Shown here piece by piece: positions 1-8,375 of a DNA stretch of 64,000 bases. The translations under genes and the position numbers were made by a program. Below the pieces are notes generated by a model that was not told the origin of the DNA, searched no databases, and saw nothing but the letters and a program-made list of their open reading frames with translations. Positions within the stretch are counted from its first letter, which is position 1; every line of letters starts with the position of its first letter. The stretch comes from Lachnospiraceae bacterium UBA4364 (lineage in GTDB: Bacteria; Bacillota; Clostridia; Lachnospirales; Lachnospiraceae). The stretch is from NCBI GenBank assembly GCA_002393955.1, contig DGSK01000067.1, forward strand, positions 53,579-117,578, in the 5' to 3' direction.

Positions 1-1
1 G

Positions 2-904
2 TCTTCCAAAAAGATTTACGCGGCGAAGGGGCGTCCCTCGGACAATCCGCTGATAGTGCATATAGCGGATATGGAGCATCTTCCGCATATATGCAGGGAA
101 GTTCCGGAGACAATGAAGGTTCTGGCGGAAAACTTCTGGCCGGGGCCGCTGACAATGATAGTTGAAAAAAGTGACGCCGTGCCGTACGAGACCACCGGCG
201 GATTGGATACGGTAGCCATACGTATGCCTGACCATGCTGTCGCGCTTGAGTTTATAAAGGCGTCCGGCGGATATATTGCGGCACCGAGCGCCAATGCCTC
301 CGGTCGGCCGAGCCCCACACTTGCATCGCATGTGCGGGAGGACCTGGACGGCAGGATAGAAATGATATTGGATGGCGGCGAAGTAGGTATAGGAGTTGAG
401 TCTACAATAGTGGACCTGACGGTGGATCCGCCGATGATACTGCGCCCGGGCTATATCACGAGGGAAATGCTGGAAAGGGTGCTGGGACAGGTAGATGCTG
501 ACACTACCATGATGTCCGGGACTGACAAAAAAGCACCGAAGGCCCCGGGAATGAAATACCGTCATTATGCGCCTCATGGTGAAATGACGATAGTAGAGGG
601 CGCTGCGGAAGACGTCATAAAGACAATAAACGAAGAGGTTTCAAAGGCTGTATCCGAAGGACACCGCACCGGTGTGCTATGTACGGATGAGACGGTTGCA
701 ATGATCAGGGCTGATGTTGTAAAAAATGCCGGCAGCAGGGCTGACGAGCATGAGATAGCAAGAAATATCTACCGCATACTGAGGGAGTTTGACGACGAGG
801 GTGTGGATGTGATATTTTCCGAAAGCTTCAGTGCAGACGGATTCGGACAGGCAGTAATGAACAGGCTGCTAAAGGCAGCAGGATACAAAGTAAAAAAAAT
901 ATAG
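2..904 (+). CDS. L-threonylcarbamoyladenylate synthase, Sua5 type (5' partial)
   Basis: Sua5/YciO/YrdC family enzyme that makes threonylcarbamoyl-AMP from threonine, bicarbonate and ATP, the first step of t6A37 tRNA modification. The open frame runs in from the left edge, so the N-terminus is missing; a GTG at position 56 exists but is internal, because the sequence before it encodes the family's substrate-binding motif (KGRPSDNPLIVHI). About 300 residues are visible, against roughly 330-350 in full Sua5 proteins. The YrdC fold ends near the ESTIVD segment, followed by the linker PGMKYRHYAP typical of the two-domain Sua5 form and a C-terminal Sua5 domain. It ends 8 bases before rpiB and is probably cotranscribed with it. 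Family assignment is firm; the exact start lies outside the window. Confidence 0.93.
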   Translation, partial: SSKKIYAAKGRPSDNPLIVHIADMEHLPHICREVPETMKVLAENFWPGPLTMIVEKSDAVPYETTGGLDTVAIRMPDHAVALEFIKASGGYIAAPSANASGRPSPTLASHVREDLDGRIEMILDGGEVGIGVESTIVDLTVDPPMILRPGYITREMLERVLGQVDADTTMMSGTDKKAPKAPGMKYRHYAPHGEMTIVEGAAEDVIKTINEEVSKAVSEGHRTGVLCTDETVAMIRADVVKNAGSRADEHEIARNIYRILREFDDEGVDVIFSESFSADGFGQAVMNRLLKAAGYKVKKI

Positions 905-912
905 GGGAAGTT

Positions 913-1374
913 ATGCAGGTAAAAAAGATTTCAATCGGAAGTGATCACGGTGGATACGAGCTTAAGGAAGCGGTCAGGAAATTCCTTACTGAGAAAGGGT
1001 ACGAAGTAAAGGATTGCGGATGCTATAGCCTTGAATCCGTAGACTATCCTGTTTTTGTAAAGCCGGTGGCTGATGATGTGGTAAGCGGTGCGGCAGATAA
1101 GGGAATCGTAATCTGTACTACAGGAATAGGTGCAAGTATCGCGGCTAACAAGGTAAAGGGCATACGCTGTGCGCTCTGCCACAACGAGCATACCGCAAGG
1201 ATGACCAGGCTTCACAATGACAGCAATATACTGGCACTTGGCGCTGCGGAAATATCCGTATTCATGGCACAGACCATTGCCGAGATATTCATGACCACGG
1301 ACTTTTCCGGTGAGGAGAAGCACAGCCGCAGGATCGCTGAGATAACTAAGATAGAAGCAGGCGAGGAGCTGTAG
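913..1374 (+). CDS. rpiB: Ribose-5-phosphate isomerase B
   Basis: RpiB/LacA/LacB family sugar-phosphate isomerase (153 aa, normal length), interconverting ribose 5-phosphate and ribulose 5-phosphate in the cytoplasmic pentose phosphate pathway. The N-terminal GSDHGGYELK motif, the active-site Cys at about residue 68 in ICTTGIGASIAANK, and the HNDSNILALG segment are all present. The residue after the cysteine is Thr, where most homologs have Gly, a small deviation. The start ATG has a good GGGGAAG ribosome site and follows the Sua5 gene by 8 bases, indicating an operon. The related LacA/LacB galactose-6-phosphate isomerases are less likely, since no lac genes are nearby. Confidence 0.94.
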   Translation: MQVKKISIGSDHGGYELKEAVRKFLTEKGYEVKDCGCYSLESVDYPVFVKPVADDVVSGAADKGIVICTTGIGASIAANKVKGIRCALCHNEHTARMTRLHNDSNILALGAAEISVFMAQTIAEIFMTTDFSGEEKHSRRIAEITKIEAGEEL

Positions 1375-1470
1375 AGTACAGCGCTGCATTAAGCAAAACG
1401 TTCATGCCGCAGCCGGAATCAATGCTCTGTATCGCATCAGCTGTCTGTTATTGCGGCAGAAAGGGGAAAT

Positions 1471-1953
1471 ATGAAAAAGAGAGACGGTTACATCACGTGG
1501 GATGAGTATTTCATGGGAGTTTCAAAGCTTTCGGCCATGAGGTCCAAGGATCCCAATACACAGGTGGGTGCCTGCATAGTCAGTGATAACAATAAAATAT
1601 TGTCAATGGGATATAACGGTTTTCCAAACGGCGTAAGCGATGATGAATTTCCATGGGACAGGGATGGTGATGAGCTGGAGACCAAATACCCTTATGTAAC
1701 ACACAGCGAGCTTAATGCCATACTGAATTACAGGGGCGGTTCACTGGAGGGAACAAAGCTTTACGTGACGCTTTTCCCTTGTAACGAGTGCGCAAAGGCT
1801 ATTATACAGGCGGGAATAAAGACTGTTGTTTATTCCTGCGATAAATATGACGGAACACCTTCAAATGTAGCTGCAAAGAGGCTTTTTAATGCGGCCGGGG
1901 TGCGGTATTACGAGTACCAGCCCACAGGACGCAAGATAGATATTGACCTGTAA
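1471..1953 (+). CDS. Deoxycytidylate (dCMP) deaminase
   Basis: Zinc-dependent cytidine/deoxycytidylate deaminase family protein of 160 aa, predicted to convert dCMP to dUMP for thymidylate synthesis. The zinc and catalytic signature is complete: His78-x-Glu80 in THSELNAIL and the PCNEC pair Cys104/Cys107. The long insert between the first strand and the HxE motif (about residues 50-75) is typical of dCMP deaminases, not of tRNA adenosine deaminases. The ATG is preceded by AAAGGGG. The 96-base gap before it holds a 7-bp inverted repeat (TGCCGCA/TGCGGCA) spaced by about 39 bases, whose role is unknown. ComEB of Bacillus belongs to the same family. Confidence 0.92.
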   Translation: MKKRDGYITWDEYFMGVSKLSAMRSKDPNTQVGACIVSDNNKILSMGYNGFPNGVSDDEFPWDRDGDELETKYPYVTHSELNAILNYRGGSLEGTKLYVTLFPCNECAKAIIQAGIKTVVYSCDKYDGTPSNVAAKRLFNAAGVRYYEYQPTGRKIDIDL

Positions 1954-1986
1954 AAGACCTGCAAAAGAACTTCAAATGACCTGTAA

Positions 1987-3231
1987 ATGAAAAAAAACGG
2001 TATAAAAAATACGATACGCATTATAGGGGCGCTGTCTGTCTCAGTGCTTTTCTTTTCATACTGTCTGGAGGTATCGGCCAAAACAGATTTTAACGGCAGA
2101 AACTGTTACGATGTGTCTGATACAAAGGAAAAGCTGGAAGAGGCTGAGCAGGAAAAAAAGGAGAAAGAAGCGGAACTTGATTCCGCAAGACAGGACCTCG
2201 CTCAGACGCAGGCTGCGCTTCAGGGGCTTGAAAGTGTTAAGGATACTTATCAGGGACAGATGGCCATTCTTAACGGAAACCTGCAGGAGGTAGCCGCTAA
2301 TCTCGAAGTGCTGGAAGCATCCATAGACCTCAAGGAAATAGAAATCAATGAGACTACCATAGAGCTTGAGGAAACCCGTGAGACCAGGATCAATCAGTAT
2401 GAGAGCATGAAAGCGAGGATACGTTTTCTTTACGAGGGAGGAAGCGACGGTTACCTGACCATCCTTTTTTCTGCGGAGGACTTTGGTGAATTTTTAAATT
2501 ATGCGGATTATATCGAAGCTCTTTCTGCCTATGACAGAAAGATGCTGGAGGAATATGTTCAGACAGAGCATGAGATAGAAGAAAAGGAAGCAGAGCTTGA
2601 GGCAGAGATGGAGGAGCTTCAGGCGATGCGTGAGCAGGTAGTTGAGGAGCAGAACAGGGTAAACGGACTGATAAGCGTCACGGCAGAAAATATAGCCATA
2701 ACAGCGGACAATATCAATATGACCCAGGCGGCTGCAGATGCCTATGAACAGGAAGTTGACCAGAAAGCGGCTGAAGCAGCGGCTGCGGCTGCAGAGTATG
2801 CGGCCATCAAGGCTCAGTACGAGGAAGAACTGAGATTATCCCAGCTGGCAGCACAGTCTGCCTGGAGGAATATATCCGAAGTGACATTTGCGGAAGGGGA
2901 CAGGTATCTCCTGGCGAACCTTATCTATTGCGAGGCGGGAGCGGAACCTTATGCAGGACAGCTGGCTGTAGGGGCAGTAGTTATAAACAGGCTGCTCAGT
3001 TCGCGTTATCCGGATACGGTGACGGGGGTGATATACCAGTATAAACAGTTTTCGCCTGTGCTGGACGGGCATCTGGCACTTGCGCTGGCAAATGACAGGG
3101 CGACGGCAAGCTGCTACCAGGCAGCAGATGAAGCTATGAGCGGCAAGACAAATGTGGGAAACTGCCTGTATTTCAGAACCCCCATAGAGGGACTTACGGG
3201 GCAGCAGATAGGACATCATATATTTTATTAG
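1987..3231 (+). CDS. Secreted coiled-coil protein with C-terminal SleB-type cell wall hydrolase domain
   Basis: Predicted exported peptidoglycan hydrolase of 414 aa. Residues 1 to about 31 form a signal peptide with a VSA-type cleavage site. Residues about 45-290 are a long heptad-rich coiled coil high in Glu, Gln and Ala, resembling the N-terminal part of CwlO/EnvC-like proteins. From about 305 to the end is a Hydrolase_2 (SleB/CwlJ) domain, recognisable by LIYCEAGAEPYAGQLAVGAV, the INRLLSSRYPDTVTGVIY block and QFSPVLDG. The coiled coil may hold the enzyme inactive or connect it to an FtsEX-like complex; that is inference from CwlO/EnvC. Start choice is plain ATG, with no strong ribosome site, 33 bases after the deaminase gene, so translation may be coupled. 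Confidence 0.88.
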   Translation: MKKNGIKNTIRIIGALSVSVLFFSYCLEVSAKTDFNGRNCYDVSDTKEKLEEAEQEKKEKEAELDSARQDLAQTQAALQGLESVKDTYQGQMAILNGNLQEVAANLEVLEASIDLKEIEINETTIELEETRETRINQYESMKARIRFLYEGGSDGYLTILFSAEDFGEFLNYADYIEALSAYDRKMLEEYVQTEHEIEEKEAELEAEMEELQAMREQVVEEQNRVNGLISVTAENIAITADNINMTQAAADAYEQEVDQKAAEAAAAAAEYAAIKAQYEEELRLSQLAAQSAWRNISEVTFAEGDRYLLANLIYCEAGAEPYAGQLAVGAVVINRLLSSRYPDTVTGVIYQYKQFSPVLDGHLALALANDRATASCYQAADEAMSGKTNVGNCLYFRTPIEGLTGQQIGHHIFY

Positions 3232-3326
3232 AAATAGGCTTTATTTTATGTAAGGTTTTATGTAAAATTGTACGTAGCTGGTTTACGAAAGCTGGTATTC
3301 TGACGGTGTAATGCGGGGGGCAGTAT

Positions 3327-3827
3327 ATGGAAAAGTTACCGGTACTTTACAGAAAGCGGCTTATCCCGCTTGAGTGCGTACAGCTTAAGGATGATGTGAT
3401 CCTTGAGTGCGATGATGATGTCATCCTTACCAAATGGTCTGCGCTTAAGCCAAAAAAGGATCTGCATCACGGCTATTCCTGCTATTTCCGTAATAAAGGC
3501 TATAAAGTAAGCAAGTTCTATACAGCAGACAATACTCTTATGTACTGGTATTGTGATATTGTAGATTTTGACTACAATGAAGAGACTAACGAGCTGGTGG
3601 TTACCGATCTGCTGGCGGATGTGATAGTATATCCGGATGGTTATGTCAAAGTTGTGGATATAGATGAACTTGTGACTGCGCTGGATGACGGGCTTATCAC
3701 ACTGGAGCAGCTTAAGAATTCCCTTACAGGGCTGGACAGCCTGTTACAGTCTATATATAACGATAAGTTTGACCTTTTGACTATATACATTGACAGAGCA
3801 GAACAGAACGGAGAAGCTCTGAATTAA
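3327..3827 (+). CDS. DUF402 domain protein
   Basis: A 166-aa soluble protein matching the DUF402 fold. Recognisable parts are the early pleated segment with KWSALKPKKD, the central YWYCDIVDFDYNEE block and the DLLADVIVYPDG motif with acidic residues that coordinate metal in structurally known relatives. Some DUF402 proteins are nucleoside di/triphosphate phosphatases, but the substrate here cannot be told from sequence. The ATG follows a GGGGGGCAG stretch that may serve as ribosome site. It stands between the cell-wall hydrolase and the DUF3048 gene in the same direction, without a visible terminator between. Confidence 0.8.
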   Translation: MEKLPVLYRKRLIPLECVQLKDDVILECDDDVILTKWSALKPKKDLHHGYSCYFRNKGYKVSKFYTADNTLMYWYCDIVDFDYNEETNELVVTDLLADVIVYPDGYVKVVDIDELVTALDDGLITLEQLKNSLTGLDSLLQSIYNDKFDLLTIYIDRAEQNGEALN

Positions 3828-3859
3828 ATTATCAATCAAAACAAAGAGGAGGAATCAGA

Positions 3860-4927
3860 ATGAAAAACAAGATTGCTAAGATCGTAGGCCTTATGGCGGC
3901 TACAGTTCTTTCGCTGTCTGTATTTGCAATGCCCGCACAGAAGGCGGCTGAAGCCGATGCTGCTCCTGCGGCAACAGGAACGTACATCAGTGAGCTTACA
4001 GGTCTTCCAATAAGCGCTGCACTTCAGAATCAGCGCCCTGTGGCTATTATGGTGGATAATGAGAAGACCGCACTTCCCCATTATGGTCTTAATCAGGCTG
4101 ATATTGTCTATGAGATGATGAACAGTACAGCTAACGGCCGTATCACCAGACTTATGGCTATCGTTAAGGATTATGCTTCCATTACACAGTTCGGTAACGT
4201 AAGAAGTACAAGACCTACCAATGTAATCCTCGCATCTGAGTACAATGCTATCCTTATACATGACGGAGGTCCTTACTACATCAATCAGTTCCTTGCGGAT
4301 CCTTCAAGCGACAATCTGAGTGGCGGTTTTGCACGTTTCTCCAACGGCAAGAGATCTGAGTTTACAGAGTATGTAACGTATAATTCATACACCAATCCAA
4401 AGACCGGAAAGTCGTATTCAGGTCTTGCACAGCGTCTTGCTTCATCAGGCTACAGCATTACATACAACCAGTACTACAATGGTTCGGGACTTAAGTTTGC
4501 TGCTGCAGAGCAGAATCTTGGCGCAGGTGCTGTTTCAGCTACATCCGTATCACTTCCTTTCCCTCATAACAGCTCTGCTCTGTATTACAATGCAGGAACA
4601 GGAACATATGATTACTCCGAGTATGGTGCAGCTCACAATGACGCTCTGACAAATAAGAGAACAACTTTTGAGAATGTCCTTCTCCTGAACTGTGATTTTG
4701 TACAGCTTGATAATCACGGCTATATGGCATACTACATTCTTGGCGGCAATGTTGGTTACTATCTCACAAACGGAAAAGCTATTCCTATCACATGGGCCAA
4801 GGCTGCTGCAAATTATCCTACAGTTTATACCAATGCGGTTACAGGACAGCCTCTCACGCTCAATCCCGGTAAGACATACATCGCTATAGTTCCTTCGGAT
4901 GTATGGACCAGTCTTGCGATCAAGTAA
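3860..4927 (+). CDS. Secreted DUF3048 (YerB-like) protein
   Basis: A 355-aa exported protein of the DUF3048/YerB family, whose function is unknown. Residues 1 to about 32 are a cleavable signal peptide (basic start, hydrophobic core, Ala-rich end) without a lipobox cysteine, whereas many family members are lipoproteins. The core motifs PVAIMVDN, QADIVYEMM, GNVRSTRP and HDGGPYY are all present and in family order. A strong AGAGGAGG site precedes the ATG, and codon usage is strongly biased to preferred codons, suggesting high expression. The stop codon is followed after two bases by the cyclase start, and a terminator-like hairpin lies 44 bases downstream, inside that next gene. Confidence 0.88.
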   Translation: MKNKIAKIVGLMAATVLSLSVFAMPAQKAAEADAAPAATGTYISELTGLPISAALQNQRPVAIMVDNEKTALPHYGLNQADIVYEMMNSTANGRITRLMAIVKDYASITQFGNVRSTRPTNVILASEYNAILIHDGGPYYINQFLADPSSDNLSGGFARFSNGKRSEFTEYVTYNSYTNPKTGKSYSGLAQRLASSGYSITYNQYYNGSGLKFAAAEQNLGAGAVSATSVSLPFPHNSSALYYNAGTGTYDYSEYGAAHNDALTNKRTTFENVLLLNCDFVQLDNHGYMAYYILGGNVGYYLTNGKAIPITWAKAAANYPTVYTNAVTGQPLTLNPGKTYIAIVPSDVWTSLAIK

Positions 4928-4929
4928 GG

Positions 4930-7728
4930 ATGGGTAATAATTCCGAAAGTAAAAACAATTCAAAGAAAAAGGGGTGTCTGAAGATTTTCAGACACCCCAT
5001 TTTGGGATTGATATTTATTATGGCAGGGGTACTGTTGTACCTGCTTAATTTGCTGATCCCAAAGTATGGTTTTACCACGCCCTTCTTTACCGGCATAAGT
5101 TCGCCGTCTGAAGTGATGAGGATGTCTGATGGACTGCTCATGGTAAACGAGGGTTACAGTACTTTGTATTTTGCAGATGATGAAAATGACCGCATCGATC
5201 ATATCATAAGCATTTCCGATATGAAGAACGGAGAAGATTCATTTATCGATTATGTGGTGCAGGGCAGGGATGATCATATATATGTGCACATTGCGGAAGT
5301 TGAGGATTCGGGCGGCCGGATAACGGGCGAACGTATCTGCGAATATGACGGAAAAGGACATTATATTCGTGACGCAGTGTCGCTTCAATACAGCGAAAAT
5401 GACATGCAGCAGGTCGGGGATGAGCACATCCGTGCCGTTGGTTACAGGGACGGAATGCTTTCCTATGTTTACAATTATAACGGTGAAAACAGCATTGTAA
5501 GAGTCGGAGCAGACGGCTCGACACTTGATAATACGAAGATAGAATGTCCTGACGGACTGGAGATATATTATGTCTGCGAAGCGGATGACGGATATATGGC
5601 GATACTTACTGATGCCTCAGTCGCAAGGATCGGTGAGGATGGCAGTGTGGAACGTGTGCAGGAAGCTGAAGGCACGATAACTGATATGACGGAAGGCAAT
5701 GGATTCTATCCGACGGCAATTTTCAATGCGGAGGGAGAAATATACCTGGCAGAGGGGATAGATTCCGATTATATATGGTGCCTTGGTGAGGATGGTTTTG
5801 AATATTGCAAATCCTCCTGGGATTTTGTAGGCGAGGAGGATGAGGGCTTCTTTGTCGGCAATGTGTACGAGATAAACGGCGTAGATGATAAGCTGTATAT
5901 AGCGATAGAGGATACGATGGTGATCGATGACGGAGAGTCATATGAGTATTTTGATCCTGTTTATGATCTGCCGGTGAAATACGTGATTTTGTCACTGATC
6001 AGTCTGATACTGCCTGTTCTTGCTGTTCTGCTGGTGATATTGGGACTGATCTGTGAGGCAGCGATCTTCTGGGGTTACAGACATACGATACTGTTCAAGC
6101 TTCTCAGGGTGCTGCTGCCTGTAGCTCTTATAATGTATGCAGGCTTAAGTGCCCTGCTGATCTATACAGCGTATGATCAGAACAGGGACAGTGTGTCTGC
6201 ATCGGTAAGGATGACAAGCAGTTTTATCGCCAAATATTTTGATGGTGATGAGATAGCTGCCATAGATACTGCGGATACGGAAACAGCGTTGAAGTGCAGT
6301 GAGTACTATGAACTGCTTGAGCAGCTTATGAGTGAAATTGATGCAGACTGGGTAAAGACATGCACCATAAGCGTACTGAAGCCTGACGGAAACGGCGGAC
6401 TTGTTACGCTTGCCTCTACACGAGGGTTAACCCCTCCGTTTTCAGCCGGATATGATTTTGATACCATGATGCAGTCGGAGGATGCTACCGTGGAGCTGGA
6501 GTCTTTTAATCTGAACGACGATTTTGAGGATGTTTTTACCAAGATATACGATTCTGACGGTAATGCAACAGGCGTAGTGGCTGTATCAATGTCATTTTCG
6601 GATTTGGAAGATGCAAGAAACAAACAACTGCGTGATGCCGTTCTGATGGTACTGGTCTTTGCGGTAATAGAAGTTATAATCCTCTGGATAATATGCTGCT
6701 TTATCTCAAAGTCGCTCAAGGCTGCGGGAAATGCCATTTCAAAAGTTGCCTCCGGTGATTTTGAAGCGCGTATCGATAATATACCCAATGATGAAATAGG
6801 CATTATCTGCAGCGGAGTAAATAACATGGCATCGCAGTTAAGCGATATGTTCGTGCAGAAGGATAAGAATGAGAAGTTCTATTACAAGTTTGTGCCGGAG
6901 CAGTTCAGGGAACTTCTCCACAAGGAAAGCTTTACGGATCTTGAACTGGGGGATGCGGAAAGTACGGATCTTACGGTTCTCTTCTGTGACATAAGGTCTT
7001 TTTCGCTTAATTCCGAAATGATGACTGCAAAAGAAAATTTTGAATTTGTCAATGTGATCTACGGAATAGCAGGACCCATCGTCAGAAAACATGGCGGATT
7101 CGTGGATAAGTACATAGGCGATGCCGTAATGGCGCTTTTCCAGAATGCCGATGATGCCATTGCTGCGGGTAAGGAAATCTACAGCAGCATAGTACTTGAT
7201 AAGGGGACAGCCGAGCGCCTGGGAATGTCTTCCATCAATATAGGTGTGGGTATCCATTCCGGAATGGCACGTATCGGTATCGTGGGAGAGGATGAGAGAA
7301 TGTCGGGGACGGTCATCTCGAATACGGTTAATATCTCTTCCAGACTGGAGTCGCTGACCAAGCAGTATCATACGGCGATGATAATAACAAAGGATACTCT
7401 TGACCGTATGAATGATCCGGACTCATTGCAGATAAGGTACCTCGGAATGGTACAGGTGGCCGGTGTAAACGAAGTAAAGGCTATATATGAGGTCCTGGAT
7501 GCCCTTGATCCCGACCTTCGTGAAGAAAGGATACGCACCAGGGATGACTTCAAGGAAGGCGTAAGGCTCTTCCATCTGAAAGAACCAGAGAAATCAGTTG
7601 AGTATTTCAAAAAGGTAAAGGAGTCGTCACAAAATGACCCTGTGGTAGATATATATATCGAGTATATAGAAGAGTTCATAAGAAGCGGACATAAGGAAAA
7701 CTATGTATTCAGATTCAACAAAAAGTAA
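4930..7728 (+). CDS. Membrane class III adenylate/guanylate cyclase with sensor and HAMP domains
   Basis: A 932-aa membrane signalling protein predicted to make cyclic nucleotide. Order: short basic N-terminus, membrane segment about 22-44, a large extracellular region (45-345) with repeated beta-rich units, two membrane segments about 350-414, a second extracellular loop (415-570), a membrane segment about 571-591, a HAMP-like region to about 645, and a catalytic class III domain about 670-860. Catalytic parts look intact: metal Asp in FCDIRSF (about 685), DKYIGDAVMALF with the second Asp and a base-specifying Lys, and NTVNISSRLE with transition-state Asn and Arg. ATG 4930 is preferred; an in-frame ATG at 4903 would overlap the upstream gene. 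A tail of about 60 residues follows. Substrate, ATP or GTP, cannot be decided. Confidence 0.88.
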   Translation: MGNNSESKNNSKKKGCLKIFRHPILGLIFIMAGVLLYLLNLLIPKYGFTTPFFTGISSPSEVMRMSDGLLMVNEGYSTLYFADDENDRIDHIISISDMKNGEDSFIDYVVQGRDDHIYVHIAEVEDSGGRITGERICEYDGKGHYIRDAVSLQYSENDMQQVGDEHIRAVGYRDGMLSYVYNYNGENSIVRVGADGSTLDNTKIECPDGLEIYYVCEADDGYMAILTDASVARIGEDGSVERVQEAEGTITDMTEGNGFYPTAIFNAEGEIYLAEGIDSDYIWCLGEDGFEYCKSSWDFVGEEDEGFFVGNVYEINGVDDKLYIAIEDTMVIDDGESYEYFDPVYDLPVKYVILSLISLILPVLAVLLVILGLICEAAIFWGYRHTILFKLLRVLLPVALIMYAGLSALLIYTAYDQNRDSVSASVRMTSSFIAKYFDGDEIAAIDTADTETALKCSEYYELLEQLMSEIDADWVKTCTISVLKPDGNGGLVTLASTRGLTPPFSAGYDFDTMMQSEDATVELESFNLNDDFEDVFTKIYDSDGNATGVVAVSMSFSDLEDARNKQLRDAVLMVLVFAVIEVIILWIICCFISKSLKAAGNAISKVASGDFEARIDNIPNDEIGIICSGVNNMASQLSDMFVQKDKNEKFYYKFVPEQFRELLHKESFTDLELGDAESTDLTVLFCDIRSFSLNSEMMTAKENFEFVNVIYGIAGPIVRKHGGFVDKYIGDAVMALFQNADDAIAAGKEIYSSIVLDKGTAERLGMSSINIGVGIHSGMARIGIVGEDERMSGTVISNTVNISSRLESLTKQYHTAMIITKDTLDRMNDPDSLQIRYLGMVQVAGVNEVKAIYEVLDALDPDLREERIRTRDDFKEGVRLFHLKEPEKSVEYFKKVKESSQNDPVVDIYIEYIEEFIRSGHKENYVFRFNKK
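4971..4998 (+). terminator. Terminator-like hairpin inside the cyclase 5' coding end
   Basis: A perfect 12-bp inverted repeat (GGGGTGTCTGAA, loop GATT, TTCAGACACCCC) followed by ATTTT lies 44 bases after the DUF3048 stop and within codons about 14-23 of the cyclase. It resembles an intrinsic terminator or attenuator. It is the only candidate terminator for the highly expressed upstream gene. The T-run is short and interrupted, so termination may be partial. Confidence 0.55.
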
Positions 7729-8239
7729 TAAGGCTTTCAATAAAGCACTTGACAGCTTTACATTTGAGATGGCGGGGCGCGGTGCGATCCGTCATCTTTT
7801 TGATCTGGGCATGTCTGTGGCAGAGATTCATGATGAATTGCTTTATCCTGTTCCTGAAGAAAAAATAAGGGAAGAAATATGGGCTTACCTGCTGGAAACG
7901 AATGTGATACTTTTGGAGGAGCCGGGTGAGGATCATAAAAATATTCAGTATGAATTCGTAAAGGAAACCAATGAGTACGGGAGAGTGAGTTTCAGAAGGG
8001 TGGAGAAAAAAGCGACGGAGGGGGTTTCCGCAGACAGCTCGCACCATGATCCCAGAACGGATGATTATGTCAAAGCAGAGTTTGGGAAGATGCAATATAA
8101 GGCGCCGGAAGACTTTGAAAGAAAGCTTATGGAACTGAACTCTTCCGACAGGAATTATATTACAGACATTCCGTGGCCTCTTAAGCCGGTATGGCACAGG
8201 AAGGATGAGCGGATCGAGAGGATAATGAAGGTGTTTTGA
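7703..8239 (+). CDS. Protein of unknown function following the cyclase
   Basis: A 178-aa soluble protein that I do not recognise. It begins 26 bases before the cyclase stop in another frame, which points to translational coupling and a shared role. The N-terminal third is helical and contains GAIRHLFDLGMSVAEIHDEL, reminiscent of a helix-turn-helix region, but no family can be named. The middle is charged and linker-like (about residues 85-115, many Ser, Asp and Lys), and the C-terminus is basic with a Trp-Pro-Leu segment. No signal peptide, membrane segment or metal motif is visible. It could be a cytoplasmic partner or effector of the cyclase; this rests only on position. Confidence 0.6.
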   Translation: MYSDSTKSNKAFNKALDSFTFEMAGRGAIRHLFDLGMSVAEIHDELLYPVPEEKIREEIWAYLLETNVILLEEPGEDHKNIQYEFVKETNEYGRVSFRRVEKKATEGVSADSSHHDPRTDDYVKAEFGKMQYKAPEDFERKLMELNSSDRNYITDIPWPLKPVWHRKDERIERIMKVF

Positions 8240-8260
8240 AAGTCCGGGGCCGTAGTAACC

Positions 8261-8290
8261 TTGAAAAATGCCGGGGTGTTGAGTTATAAT
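8261..8290 (+). promoter_or_regulatory. Predicted sigma-A promoter for the acyltransferase operon
   Basis: TTGAAA (8261-8266), an 18-base spacer and a consensus TATAAT (8285-8290). The leader that follows contains the inverted repeat TAACAT/ATGTTA and then CTGTTC/GAACAG, either of which could be regulatory. The acyltransferase start is about 80 bases downstream. Confidence 0.65.
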
Positions 8291-8375
8291 AACATCCGTT
8301 GTTATGTTACCTTAGTCTAACTGTTCGTAATCTCTTTTTGAACAGAGGCTGTGAAATATTATCATGTACTAAAAG

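Noticed and set aside
931..1389. Long antisense open frame across rpiB (about 152 codons)
   Set aside because: The opposite strand encodes a complete, well-matched RpiB. The antisense frame lacks a ribosome site and any recognisable motif, and such mirror frames occur over many genes here.
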